A DNA stretch of 54,864 nucleotides from Priapulus caudatus (Eukaryota; Priapulida; Priapulimorpha; Priapulimorphida; Priapulidae). The position numbers and the translations under genes were made by a program. Positions 1 through 12,608 of this stretch are shown piece after piece (positions within the stretch are counted from its first letter, which is position 1; each line of letters starts with the position of its first letter). The DNA lies in contig NW_014577459.1 in the NCBI RefSeq assembly GCF_000485595.1, positions 100,537-155,400 of the forward strand. The letters are read 5' to 3'. Under the pieces are notes generated by a model. The model was not told where the DNA came from, did no database searches, and was given only the letters and a program-made list of their open reading frames with translations.

Positions 1-350
1 TTTCTGTGTCGGAAACATTGGTCAAACTACAAGGTGTAATTGTATGACAGCTGCCGCGACATTTCAGTGGCACTTTGGAGACCATAAAATTGCAATAAAA
101 TTAAATGGATGTAGCCAACAGTTGCTTGTGCTGCTGTAGCCGCCCTTAATAGAGGCCTGACAACCCGCGACTTCGGTGCCAGGCTAGCCAGATTTTCATC
201 TCTCAGCTGTGGTTTTGTTTGAGTCCAGACTGGGGCTCCAATTCCAAAACAAACAAGCTTCCAATTCCATCATGGGCAGGACCACCATCACCAGACAGCT
301 TCCATATCTACCTCACATTAGTTCTCCATATTCCAGCCCACTCAGCGAGT

Positions 351-410
351 ATGCCGACGTGGATGCCGACGTGGATGCCGACGTGGATGCCGACGTGGGT
401 GCCGACGTGG
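351..410. repeat. 12-bp tandem repeat
   Basis: Five copies of ATGCCGACGTGG, the last starting GTG. Confidence 0.9.
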
Positions 411-890
411 GTATCGGTGGCGACGCGGAGTCTTGCGCGATTACTAGCGATGACGTAACAACAGATCGCAGACGACTACGGTGTCGCGGAGTTCTGAGAG
501 GACCGCAGTGACGTGACTCTCTTCTCGTGACAGCAGACACGCTGGGTCGCCTCACCCGATCGCTCATGATGTCAGCCAGTCGCACGTTCACGCAACCCCC
601 CCCCCCAGCGCGTTTGTCAACGTGCACGAGGCGTATATCTAATTTAGGGTCAGCCAATCGCGTTGGACGTAGCAGGCATTCATGCGACGGAGCCTTTCAC
701 GATGGTGTCGTCCCTATTGGCTCGAGAGAATGCGGATCGTATCTTTGCCCCTTTCATGGCGGACATCGATGATCGTACAGAGGGGAACGTGATCGGATCT
801 CCGCTCTCTTACAGCGACATCACTGCTCTTTTAGGAGAAACGCGATAATACCTATAATTATGTGCTCTCTTACGCAGGCGCCTCCGCTCG

Positions 891-967
891 TTCATGGTGG
901 CATATCTACACAATCGGGGTGATATCGCTGTCCATTCATGGCGACATATCTACACAATCGGGGTGAA
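891..967. repeat. 44-bp tandem duplication
   Basis: TTCATGGTGGCATATCTACA... repeats from 935 as TTCATGGCGACATATCTACA..., both running to CAATCGGGGTGA. Confidence 0.8.
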
Positions 968-1649
968 TCCTCCTTGCATTTGCGACCGTTAGTTTGTGCG
1001 CTCGTTATCTCTCTACGTCATCCGCTGTCACATAATTCAGCATCTCCATGTCCCACATGTTATCCTCTCCACCGTTGTCTTTATGTCCCCTGTATTCCTC
1101 GTCGTTTATCCACTTCTCCCCCCTCCTCCCCCTGGGTGCCCCACACGCTCCAAAAGGTAATGCTCGAGTGTTTGCACTTGTCATGAATTATTGTTGTTTA
1201 TACAGGAGAACCACCGGGGAATCGGCCCAGGGGCTAATGTCCACTCTATGATTGTGTGTATTTTACATTGCTATAAATTGCGGCCAGCTGGTAGGCTTCC
1301 GCATGATGGCGCTCGCATCGAGGAACCATCATCAGTAATAATAATAAGGGGTCACGTATAGACTGACTCTAAACGTCTACGCCGTTGCTCCCACAATGAT
1401 CCAACAACGGCTCGTGGAGCCAGTCTAGCATCTAGGCATCAAAGCTGACGTGGCTCATTTGGGGGCTCTCCTTGTAGTTATATGCAGCTCCTATACAAGA
1501 ATCTAGCAGATACACATACGCAGGAATGAATAATGACAAGTTTGTCATGTGGGACACGCAGATATTTATTAGATGGGCGGGTGTAACGAACTGCGAATGA
1601 TCTAACTAGCAGGCATGAGTAACAAAATCAACGGCTTGACATATACTAC

Positions 1650-1702
1650 CAGGAGTGTATAATAATATAGAGATATAATGTATGTCTATATTATACACTC
1701 CG
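1650..1702. mobile_element. CAGGAGT hairpin element
   Basis: Left arm CAGGAGTGTATAATAATATAG, right arm CTATATTATACACTCCGG, AT-rich centre. Member of a dispersed inverted-repeat family. Confidence 0.75.
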
Positions 1703-1928
1703 GACATATGGTCTATGACATAATGGTCTAGTAGTTGACTTTTGCTTGCTACGTTTGGCTTTCCCGTTAATTTGTTACTATATTCCGCGAATACGGGTTC
1801 AGCTTTATTTTAATTTATCTCTCCTTATCTTCGACTAACCATCCCCCATCAACCCGACCAATCACCTCTCCCACGCACCACCCAACCCGCTGACTCACCC
1901 CATCACACCCCATCTCTCTAACTGAAAG

Positions 1929-2046
1929 ATATCAATAGCTAATAATACCTATTAATATAAGGTATTAATAATAAGGTAAAAAAATGTTTAAAAAACGTTA
2001 AAAAAAGTAAATGTAAAAAATTTATTAATAGCTCTTGAAGATATCA
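1929..2046. mobile_element. GAGCTAATAA-type inverted repeat, degenerate
   Basis: GATATCAATAGCTAATAA at the left and TTATTAATAGCTCTTGAAG then ATATC at the right flank an A-rich centre. Related to the TATCAAGAGCTAATAA elements at 19293 and 21309. Confidence 0.55.
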
Positions 2047-2079
2047 TCCTGTTAAAATCATCTCCAGTAGAGCAAATAT

Positions 2080-2602
2080 ATACAGCGTCTAATCCAGTGT
2101 CTTATTCTAACAGAGCGTCTAATTCCAATACAGCGTCTAATTCTAATACAGCGTCTAATTCTAATAACGCACGCGTTCTACATTCAGTGTCTTATTCTAA
2201 TACAGCGACTTAATTCCAATGTACAAGCGTGCTAATTCAATAACCAGCGTCTAATTCCTAATACAGCGTGCTAATTTCTTATTGCAGCCCGTCTAAATTC
2301 TAATTCAGCGTCTAATTCTAATACACGGCGTCTCAATTCAGTGTCTTGATTCTAATACAGCGTCGTAAATTCCTAATAACCAGCGTCTAATTCTAAATTC
2401 AGCGTCTAATTCCTAATACAGCGATCTAATTCTAGATACAGCGATCTAAATCAGTGTCTTGTTTTCTAATATCAGGCGTGCTAATTCCTAATACAGCGTC
2501 TAATTCTAATTAAAGGCGTCTAATTCTAATACCGCGTCTAATTCAGTGTCTTAATTCTAAATAGCAGCGATCCTAATTGCTAATACAGCTTCTAATTCCA
2601 TG
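2080..2602. repeat. 18-bp minisatellite, indel-rich
   Basis: Roughly 25-28 copies of AGCGTCTAATTCTAATAC. The 5' third is regular; the rest has single-base insertions (GCGTGCTAA, GCGATCTAA, CCTAATAA) at almost every unit. Confidence 0.85.
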
Positions 2603-3255
2603 GCGCAGATGCTGTACGTATGTACTCTGGGTCACCCACGTGACCACGACATAGATCGTCTGCAGTGCACACTAGCGCCATCGCGAGTGCGTCCCTCACC
2701 TAAACTGTGCGCGCCGAAATAAGCGCAAACCGCGAGCAGATGGACGCCATAAACCCCGCGTTGGTATTTACAAGATAAATTACTTACACGTGCCCGCCGT
2801 AACAAATATGTCTAATGTCCCCCAATGTTACCAAGAGCTTCTATACGCAGCTATGCATAGCCGATGACTCGAATTTCTTTCTAAAAGGAATTGCAGTTCC
2901 ATTTTCGTTCTCGACATTTCGGATATTAATGATTTGGGAAGAATTTTGTCATTTCCTATTTGGTGAAATGAAGTCTTTTTATAAATGTTCGGGGAGGGGG
3001 GGAGGGAAGGGAGGGGAGGGCATGTTTCGTGTGCGGACTGTTGCTCGGAATAGTACGTGGCAATATATAATAAAACAGTATAGATCATCCGAATTATCCG
3101 TGGTCCTGACTTCATTTGCATAACCCTTGACATACACATATTATTGTAAGAAATATCATTTTAATTTTATTTCTATTAATTCATCTGTTGCGATGATGCA
3201 ATATGCTAGACGATCAGCTATTATCGTAAATAGGAAGCCATGTAAAGATTGAAGG

Positions 3256-3330
3256 AGATATAGAGAGCGCGCGCGCTCGAGAGAGAGAGGGAGAGAGAGA
3301 AAGAGAGAGAAAGAGAGAGAAGAGAGAGAG

Positions 3331-3390
<60 letters not shown>

Positions 3391-3391
3391 C

Positions 3392-3457
<66 letters not shown>

Positions 3458-3702
3458 AGAGAGAGAGAGAGAGGACGCGTGCGTGCGAGAGAGAGAGTAC
3501 GATAGAGACCCCCCGCCGAGAGCAGATAGAGAGAGAGAGAGCAGAGAGAGGCAGAGAGAGGAAGAGAGAGAGAGAGAGAGAGACACGACGAGAGAGAGGA
3601 GAGAGAGAGAGAGAGAGGCCTCCGACGCGTGCCGTGCGAGAGGAGAAGAGGGGAGAGAGAGAAAGAGAAAGAGCGAACGAGAGAGAAACAGACAGAGAGA
3701 GT
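3256..3702. repeat. (GA)n microsatellite region
   Basis: Long interrupted GA tract; the open frames across it are repeat artefacts. Confidence 0.95.
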
Positions 3703-5569
3703 ACACTGATTGTTGATTTTGAGTTGATTTTGCAATCAATCAGGATGCATAATTGTCATGAGCTATAGCTGCATGAGTGTGACTTGAAATTAGTAGTAAC
3801 GGAACCCGCGTCCGCGTATGTGGAAACCAGGCTAGCGCGGAATCATTGTAGACTGGAGTGCATCAAGAGTTCATAATTACTTAATGCAGTCCGCAAGCAC
3901 TCATAATGTTGTGGTGGACGAGGCGCCGGAGTCAGTCTCATTCATGGCGCATCTTTGCAAGCCAGATGCAAAGTGTGGCTGGCACGATTCTGTCGGTCTT
4001 GCCCATCGGTTGCGTGATTCTGCGTCACCTGCGTCTGGTCCCGTGACTGTTTCCGCATCGCTCTCGCATCAGCTGCATTCCCATACACCCCACCACCACC
4101 ATCACCACCACATCGCGCTTCCCCCTCCTGCTCCATATATAGCCCCATCATTACTCATGCCCGCTATATATATCTGAGCCGCGGATCGTATTTCTAAGCT
4201 TTGAGTGGCCCTGCTATTTTTCCACAACTCTCCTTCCTGTTGTGAGTGGATTGTGCGACTTTGATATCGGCCCGCCGTCAGGAAATAAACGACTGCGGAC
4301 TGTCTCTCGCGGGGTCACAGGTGAGCGAAGTGGATGGAATGCGGACAGGGAAGAGCAGTAGGAGGAGGAAGGAGAGCGGCGGCGGTTTGAAGTGCTCGAG
4401 AGAGAGAGAGAGAGAGAGAGATTCCTCGCTGTTGGTTTCTCACATATGACAGCTGGTGTTTTGGGTCGTGGCGACGGGCGGTTTGTCGAGATGGTGGCAT
4501 CGCGTTGAATCCGTGCAGGCTGGCTTCGTGTGGATGGGGAGATAATGCCACTTCATGGCTGCTGACTCCTTCCTTCACCACCCCGCGCGCGCGCGGAGGG
4601 AGGGGGTAAATTCACATGCAGCGTTATCTTCTCTGGCATAGAGTGTGGGGCTTGTGCTTACGTTTAGCGTGTTCGTCTAGTTTGCAGACGTAGCATCATA
4701 CGTAGGCGTGACGTAGGGCTTTGTTTTGACTAGCGAGCGCGAATGCGCTATTGTCTCCGCGCGGATTCCTCGCGATCAGCTGCGCATGCGCACGTTGTAA
4801 CCGCGGTCGACCTTTCACGATCGGTTCATGGCGAGGTCGTTCGTCGGAAGAACTCGTGCTCACTTGCGGGTTTGTTACATCGCATCCTGGCGCCTGTATT
4901 GCTGCTATTCCGCATCGGTTACGTTTGTGACGTTGATGTAGTCTAATTAGCTTCAGTTTCCATGGCGCCAATCTGTATAGGTATTCGCCTTCATCGATTA
5001 ATAAATGAAAGACGTATCGCTGCTATCTTCGTTTCTTTTCCGAACGAAAGTTCATGACCGGGATTTCAGACCTTGTGCTTCTTTCTTGTGGCCTGGGTTA
5101 GGAGGAATAGAATTCACCGTAGTATTTTATTATATTAAAAACATCTAATTACGATATGTGAAGATACGAGTAAAATTCAGAAAATATCACAAACCGGGTG
5201 CAATGGTGGTGCCTGCATATATATACACGAAGGATGAGTATGCTGGTATTCATCATTTATTTTTTGAAACAGGAAGTTAGCGGCAAAACAACCTAGCGCG
5301 CCGTAGGCGTATTGCAGCAACATCACGAGTCTGTGATGGATGCATAATGCGAAAGTACCAATAAACTTGTTTTCAATAAAGGCAAGGCAGTTGTAAGGAG
5401 ATTTATTGCGACAGAAACCTAGGCGGTCGTGTCATTCGGTTGTTGCGTGCTGCGGGGAGCTGTTGATTGTTGGGAGTTATTGAGAGATCGGCAGAAGCAA
5501 GCTACAAGCTGGTTGACATTCTCACATGTGGTAGGAGTTGTAAGCTGTTGTTGAGGCGGCCATCTGTGT

Positions 5570-5729
5570 GTGTGTGTCCCTGAAAGAAAGCCCCTGCGCC
5601 TCAAGGATAGACATTCCTCCATGTGTCTGTGTTCGTGTTTGTGTGCGGTCGCGTGCATGTGCCCGTCTTTGAGTGAGTGCGTGCGTGCGTGCATACGTGA
5701 GTGGATGCGTGCGTGCGTGCGTGCGTGCA

Positions 5730-5768
<39 letters not shown>

Positions 5769-5815
5769 ATGCGTGCGTGCATCAGTGAGTGAGCGCGTGC
5801 GTGCGTGCGTGTGTA
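5570..5815. repeat. (TGCG)n microsatellite
   Basis: TG-rich, turning into regular GCGT/TGCG with a few TGCA units. Confidence 0.92.
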
Positions 5816-6689
5816 CGGCAGACCTTCAGGCAATAGCGGGGTCGTCTAAGGTCGCCGAATCAAGATGGCGTGTGATATAGTGCAGATAAACGAGTTACAT
5901 AGGAGCGACACGTAGGACAGCTGCTAGCGAACAGTTTACGTTCGTTTCTTCGCGTATTTTAACGCGTCGGCGTCGACTGCGTGGTTATTTTCGTTGAGCG
6001 ACGTCACAACGGTTGCGTATATTCGTCGTTAACGCGTACAGCACCAACTGCACAGCAGAAATTAATAGAGAGGCTGCATCTTTTGCACAGCGCTGCCAGG
6101 TCTGGTCTGGTTTGACAGCATCTTTCAGTGCTGGCACCTTAACATAAAGCGGGTAGGTCGCCGGATCCTTACCGTGCTGGCGGCGATACGTATAGAGATG
6201 GCTCGTCTGCAAGCAATACAGCGTTGGTGGCTCGGTTCATTTCCTCGTGGTCTGGTAACGAAAGCATCGCAGGGCTAGCGGGACCGGGAGCGGGACCCGC
6301 TCAGAGTCGGCTGCGTGTAGCAGAGTTGGCAGCAGAGTTGGCAGTATCGTACATACTTACTATCTACGCCACACCACACTGGAGTGGGTGTGAAACGCAA
6401 GACGTTCGCTTATTGGTTTTTGCGGCAGGAAGTCCTCGTCTTTGTTATGAGTTTTTTTTCTATCGGGGAGGTTTGTTTTTTCGCCCGTTAGCCCTCGGCC
6501 TGCACGCTATGATACTCTGCGTGAGGAAGTGCATCTAGACCACTTACTCATCCATCCCACTCATCCCTGCCGTCCCCACTCACGTGAGCGCGTCTGTTAG
6601 AGTAGTCATGGTGTAGTATACATAGAGTAGTCATGGTGACCGGAGTACGACTCACCACGCGTGATGCCCACTGAGCACGGTAGAAGATG

Positions 6690-6965
6690 AAGCAGTCGGC
6701 TTTCGGAGGATAGCCACAAGTTATCTTTCCGCTTCTCACTACGTGGCGAAATAGTGTCGAATAGAGACAGTAGAAGTCACTCCTACGGCGTGAAATAGTC
6801 GTAGAGCCTGGTCGGGCTAGGTATGGGGATGAAGCTGTCAGCTTTCAGAGGATAGCCAAGAGTTCTCTTCTCGCTTCTCACTACGTGGCAAACTAGAGAT
6901 AGCTACGAATAGAATAGAAATAGAGGTCGGGCTAGGTATGGGGTAAAGGAGTCAGCTTTCAGGTG
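6690..6965. repeat. Degenerate tandem repeat of about 130 bp
   Basis: GTCGGCTTTCGGAGGATAGC, GTCAGCTTTCAGAGGATAGC and GTCAGCTTTCAGGTGG head three units; the first two share CGCTTCTCACTACGTGGC, and GGTCGGGCTAGGTATGGGG recurs before the second and third. Confidence 0.7.
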
Positions 6966-7698
6966 GTGAAAGGGAATCGCGTGTCGACTGGTGCGGCTGG
7001 GAGAAGATATGGTTGTGACTCTGATCGTTTAGCTGTTCTGGTATTCTACTGTTGGCATTTATTCTGTTGGTTTCATGTTAGACACAAAGAACGAAATGCA
7101 TTTGTGCTCCGCGCGTCATTCTAATCTGCCATAGATCTATGATGTGAAGGTATCTATTCTCCCCTCTCGTGCTCTTTCTCTGCATTTTTCTCTCACCGTC
7201 TCTCACTGTTTCTCTCTAAGTGTCTCTGTTAGTCGTGCGCCCCTATATATATTGGTATGTAGTCATGTAAGACGGAGTCTGTTCACCACATGACGCGTGT
7301 CTCCGCTGCCGTTACTGGCTGCACGCCAGTCATAAACCGAAATCGAGATTAACCTGATAGCACCGTAGCACTGCAATTCTATCAGCTTATAAATGTTCCA
7401 CTCTATGTACGGAACACTCCTCCTCTGCCCCGTTCGTACGTTTGATAGGCGCCGCATTAGAACTAACGCGTTAGAGCTAACACGTGCACTATACAGTGAG
7501 GTCAGGAAGCCATGACACGTTAGTGTAACCTAGGTCAAGCCTCAGCAGTCTAGGAGGGTCTAACTAGCTGGGGCGCGCTGTGTCACCAAAGCTAGCTATT
7601 AATAATACACTAAACAGGCGGTGCAGCTGCGTATCTGTGCGTGCCATTACTATACGGGCGCGTTACACCGGCTGCATGGTTGCCACTGCATTGATGAT

Positions 7699-7737
7699 AT
7701 GAGTATGTCGGCTGCAGCAGCGGCGGCAGCGGCTAAG
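7699..7737 (+). CDS. Possible first coding exon (poly-Ala)
   Basis: An ATG at 7699 opens M-S-M-S followed by eight alanines and a lysine, then AAG|GTCAGC, an acceptable donor at phase 0. Phase 0 would fit the start of the exon at 19547. The local sequence is GC-rich with several CpGs. Nothing but phase and composition ties it to tensin, and the intron would be nearly 12 kb, so this is only a candidate. Confidence 0.18.
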
Positions 7738-7835
7738 GTCAGCGACAGTCATCCGTCTCCGCAAAGTTTTATTGCTTGTAATATTACGCTGCCTTATAGT
7801 TATAACGCCTCGCAGCGTCGCCGATTCTAGGGCGT

Positions 7836-7945
7836 GTTTGTGTGCGTGCGTGCGTGCGTCCGTGCGTGCATGCGTGCGTCCGTGCGTGCGTGTGTGCGTG
7901 CGTGCGTGCGTGCGTGCATGCGTGCGTGTGTGCGCGAGAGTGTGC
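7836..7945. repeat. (TGCG)n microsatellite
   Basis: TGCG units with TCCG and TGCA variants. Confidence 0.9.
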
Positions 7946-8726
7946 TTCGTATTGTAATACATTATACATATATTACATTATAGTAATCACATGATAGCGC
8001 TTTAAAACACGAGAGGATCGTGGGTATGTGTAATCGGGGCGCTGCCTGCAACCGGTCTTTACGTGGCGCGTAATCGTCTGCTATATTACCCCGCTACCGT
8101 TCTTTAATTTGCCGATGATTTTGGCAACGTTCCATTCTGATTGGCCGATGCCTTTGGGCGAAATCGCTCCGCCACGTGTTTATGTTTAAACTGGTAAGGA
8201 ATGCGGGCTGTGCGTGAGCACGGGGAAACACGTGTGCGTGCGTGTCAGTGCTGCTGCTAGCTAGCTAGCTGTCTCCGGCTTCCTTCCCCTCAATCACGGC
8301 TTTGTAGCGCTGCTGCTGGTGTCATCCCGAGTTCTCCTTCTCCTCGACAGTTTCTCCACGGGATTCGCAGGCAGACCAGCGGGGCCCGTATTTCGGGTAT
8401 GTATACGTATGCCGTGGTGGTGAAGGCGCGGTGGCTGACGGACACACGGCTTCCGCGCGGGGCGTACGTATGTTTGAGCTGTGTTGTTGAACGTGCGCGT
8501 GTATAGTGTGATTGATCAGCGCGAGCGACGGACGGTGCTGCTGCGGTTCGTGACGAAAGTGAGAAATCTTCAACGATCCCCTTCTTCTTGCTCGGCGGGA
8601 TTGCGGGCCGATCTTCACTGATACGTGCAAGTGATGTGCTGATTAACGCGCTGCTACGGTTGTTTCGTCGTCGTCGGAGCCGACGTCTCCTCTGCGTGCG
8701 CTGTACTCGTCTGCACGGAGCGACGA

Positions 8727-8872
8727 CGCGGCATTGCGTCACGCGGCGACGCTGCATTGCGTCACGCGGCGACGCTGCATTGCGTCACGCGGCGACGCTG
8801 CATTCAGTCACGTACAGACGCGGCATTGCGTCACGCGGCGACGCGGCATTGCGTCACGCAGCGACGCGGCTC
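8727..8872. repeat. 23-bp GC-rich minisatellite
   Basis: About six units of GCATTGCGTCACGCGGCGAC plus GCT/GCG, one variant with TTCAGTCACGTACAG. Confidence 0.88.
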
Positions 8873-9715
8873 GGAGTAGCGCGCTATTTTAGAGATAGTT
8901 GTGTTGAACGCGCGGATAGATATTCATCACAGGGAGTTATAGTGTTGACGATGCTCTCTCGCACTGAGTGGATAAATCGAGGAGTTAGTGAAAAGGGCTG
9001 GGGAGGGAGGGACCGAGCTGGGTGGGCGTGGTCGGCAAGGTTTGTTTAGGCGACGTGCTTTTGGCAAAGTTGGGGGAGGTTAAAATATAGATGAATTATT
9101 TCACACGAAGTACAATGGCAAATATACGCCATTTTACGAATTAAAATATGCTATATTCTGTCTGGGAATAGGAACAAGCTTAATATTTACTAGGTCATTA
9201 TTGACATCACCTTGTCCCTTCGTTTTAATCTAGGATTTCAAAAGGTCACATTTTACTTGCAACGTTGATAGGATCATCTATATCTATCAATTGGTTTTTC
9301 CAGCCTCCTCCGCATAATAGTGAACGATATTCGTTTTTTTTCTCGAGTTAAACCCTTCCATGGGTCAGTGGTAGAACGTGATATTGTTAGTATTTAGCAT
9401 GTTACGGTTGATGTGAGACACTGACACTTCACCGAGAATTTCTTATAATAACAAAAAGAAATTATCACCATTCTAAGGTAGCCGGAATTCCTTACTCATG
9501 ACTACTATTACGTGATCCGCCATTATTGTTGTTGAGCTCTCATATGCTGGTGAAGATTTCCGCCTGAAGGTGCTGTCTCGTCGGTTCTTGCACGGATGTT
9601 TTTACGGCAACACCGACTAGTCATCATAACGTAACAGGAGGGTCGTCGTTCGCTGTGAGGATAGCTGAGATCATTGCCTGATGATGCATTGCTGGATAGT
9701 TCTCTCGTGGGCAAC

Positions 9716-9873
9716 GATGACGTGGGGGACGCGGTGAATGCGGGGATGACGTGGGGGACGCGGTGAATGGGGGGATGACGTGGGGGACGCGGTGAATGGG
9801 GGGATGACGTGGGGGACGCGGTGAATGGGGGGATGACGTGGGGGACGCGGTGAATGGGGGGGATGACGTGGGG
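9716..9873. repeat. 29-bp minisatellite
   Basis: Five units starting GATGACGTGGGGGACGCGG and ending in a G run of variable length. Confidence 0.92.
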
Positions 9874-10894
9874 TTTTATTCGAAGTTTATATAGTTACAC
9901 GATCTACTTTGTAACTTTGTAACAGTGAGGTTGGCCGTGTGTAAAGGTCATGGGTCCGCCAACGCGATCTACGTGTATGTTGCAAGTTGATGGCATCAAG
10001 TGGGCGAAGGGACAACCGCTCCCAGCTCCCGGTGTCCGTGTGGTAGGTTCACTCAATGGGGAATGCTTCTACGAGTAGTAGCAAGTGTGGAGCTAAAAGT
10101 TCACGTGTAGAATTTAGATATTCTGTCCGCAATGCATTAATAATACTCACGAACGGTAGGAAATGCCCGGGTTTTAACCGCATAGGAATTCTTGTAAATA
10201 GTATTAATATTGTTATGTGCGCGAAATGATTAACTATAGGTGTATTAATCGCATTGTTTCATACTGTGAATATGTAATGCGGCACGGTCTGCTAATAACC
10301 ATAGTTATTGTGCAATGCAATAACCATAGTTATTGTGCGACCACTGGTTGGCAACGACGTTCTTGCATGACATCTCTGTCTAACAGCTGTCATTTCCAAT
10401 CACAATAATCCACTGGGTAGTGAAAGCCATTTGTCATATATACCCACCTGTCCGGAGCCAATCAGGTTAATGAAAGTACTCGATAGAATAGCATGCGGCA
10501 GTCAGTGCCACAGAAACACTAACACACATAGTGTAGCAAATATCATCGTCTGTTTATTTTGCAAATAGGTTTATTCTATCGACATTTTGACCGAATTTCG
10601 TCCCGTCTTCGAAAACGAGTTTTTGGAGTAATATACGCCCTAGACGTCCGTCTTTTGCTTATGTATACTGCTTCGTCGTCTCTGACCGTGTTTATATTTG
10701 AGTGCGTTAACTTGCTGCTACGAGCAATCACATGCAATTCCTTAATAAATGGGAGAGGATTTTTTTTAGCTAGAAGAGTAATAAAGCTGTGCGCATATTG
10801 CATTCCACAATTTACGAGCTTAAAAGGGAGAATTGCAGCTCAGTAGACCGAGAAGAAACCTCCCAGAGGTCTCAACTATCTCTACAACACGAGC

Positions 10895-11410
10895 CATCAT
10901 ATACAGTAGCTATTCATATAGTAGCAGCAGCGTATTTATACGATCACAGAGTAACTATGCTGTAACGATAGCATATATGTGCACGGTAACTATATATGTA
11001 TCAGGAGTGTATAATAGGGAGTGTATATAACCCTATTATACACTCCTGATATGTATGCAGTAACTATACTGAAGTAGCAGCATATATACACGAGCGTACA
11101 GTAGCTATGTTAGAGTAGTAGCATATATATGTACGAACATAGAGTATCTATACTATAATAGCGGCATATAATGTACGAACATATCGTAACTATACTGTAA
11201 TAGCGGCATATAATGTACGAACATAGAGTATCTATACTATAATAGCGGCATATAATGTACGAACATATCGTAACTATACTGTAATAGCGGCATATGTGTA
11301 CAACATTACGATAACTACGCTATACAATAGCAGCAATGTGTACATACCAGCAGCATATATGTACGAGCACACAGCAGCTATGATATAGCAGTAACATAAA
11401 TCTAAGCGTA
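10895..11410. repeat. 42-bp degenerate minisatellite
   Basis: Regular between 11127 and 11300 (GTAACTATACTGTAATAGCG, then GCATATAATGTACGAACATA) and decayed on both sides. Split by the hairpin element at 10999-11051. Confidence 0.8.
10999..11051. mobile_element. CAGGAGT hairpin element inside a minisatellite
   Basis: Perfect 21-bp arms (10999-11019 and 11031-11051), beginning TATCAGGAGTGTATAATAGG, around an 11-nt centre. It begins and ends with TA, as for a Tc1/mariner-type TA target duplication, and interrupts the degenerate 42-bp array at 10895-11410. Confidence 0.85.
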
Positions 11411-12444
11411 TACGGCACATATACGGCTTATGCCAGCAATATATAACCACTCTAATGACCACAGAGACACATAGTTTTCCCAGCGTCATTGGAATGCGTT
11501 AACGAACATAATTAGTACGACTGCGGCATCAGAAGTGACACTGATTAGAATTTGTAGACTAATGTGCGTGGAGACTAGATGAAATACGCCACAACGTCTA
11601 TTTTTTCAAGACATCACCTGTCATTATTTTATGGTTCGCGTCAACGAATCGTGGGTTAATTTATAGCTTTGATACAATGATAAATTGGGATTTTATATGT
11701 ATGCTTTAATGTGAGAGTATTGCCCTCGGTTATTTATGGGTAATCTTAGCATATGATAACTATTTTGTGCTCATATACAATGATGCCATAAATAACAGAA
11801 GTTATCTAACAGAAAAATTAGTTTAGATAATCATGGCGTCGACGTGATGTTCATTTGTCGTTCTTGAGACGCGGGAACATTCACCGTAAAGTGTTAGAAG
11901 ACGAGGGAGGCGAGTGCTCTTCGCTCCTGGGCTGTTCACCTATTCGAGTGCTAGCAACTAGAAACGCGTCTATTTTCCGGTTCTTTCCTAATTCCTTATC
12001 ATTAAGTAAGCGTTTACACCGCCACTAAATGCTGTACACCCGCTGGGGAGTCATGACTGAATGCAGAGTTACCGACGCAGAACAGTGGCACAGCTCTAAC
12101 TAATGCCTCATGCGTGTGTGCGCATATACTCCCTCTCTTTACTATTCAGCAGCGAGTGAACGTTTTTGAACATTCGCAGTGAATCAGTCTATAGACATTA
12201 AACACTCATTCTAAAAAGAAGTTGCCTTGGAACATCGCCAGAAAAAAAACATGGCTACTGGGAGCCCTGATAACGTCTATCATTTTACGTTAGCGCTTCT
12301 GTTGCTTCTGGCTTTGATTAGGTGTGCGATGCGATGTGTCAGTGTTCGTAGTCGTCTATAGTGGCAGCGTAAACCACCCACGATGTCTGACACGTTCCCG
12401 CGCACTCGCGTGCCAGGAAAATACCTGAAAATTATTTCTCAAGG

Positions 12445-12608
12445 CCAGGGATTTCGGTTTAAAAAGTCGTTTAAGTGTTAAGCATTACAAAAATTGAGCC
12501 ACCTGTTTATAAACTCGTGTGAGTATCCAGCCAGGGAATTAAAAAAAGTCGGTTAAATGTTAAGCATTAGGAGAATTGAGCCCTTTGTTTATAAACGTGT
12601 GTGAGTAT
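12445..12608. repeat. 86-bp tandem duplication
   Basis: CCAGGGATTTCGGTTTAAAA (12445) and CCAGGGAATTAAAAAAAGTC (12531) start two units that both run through TTAAGCATTA to GTGTGAGTAT. Confidence 0.85.

Larger units (their letters stand above)
1..2079. other. No gene seen
   Basis: Apart from the small repeats and hairpins listed, I see no exon-like sequence with convincing splice sites. Confidence 0.5.
2603..7698. other. No confident gene; microsatellites
   Basis: Mixed composition with CpG-rich patches (4040-4600, 4740-4960, 6220-6400). Could include the 5' end or promoter of tensin, but nothing identifies it. Confidence 0.4.

Noticed and set aside
3214-3739. Long Ser/Leu and Arg/Glu frames across (GA)n and (CT)n tracts (also 22803-23208 and 50572-51159)
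   Set aside because: Pure microsatellite translations.
9358-9380. GGGTCAGTGGTAGAA, like a tRNA A box
   Set aside because: No matching B box or foldable tRNA arms within the expected distance.
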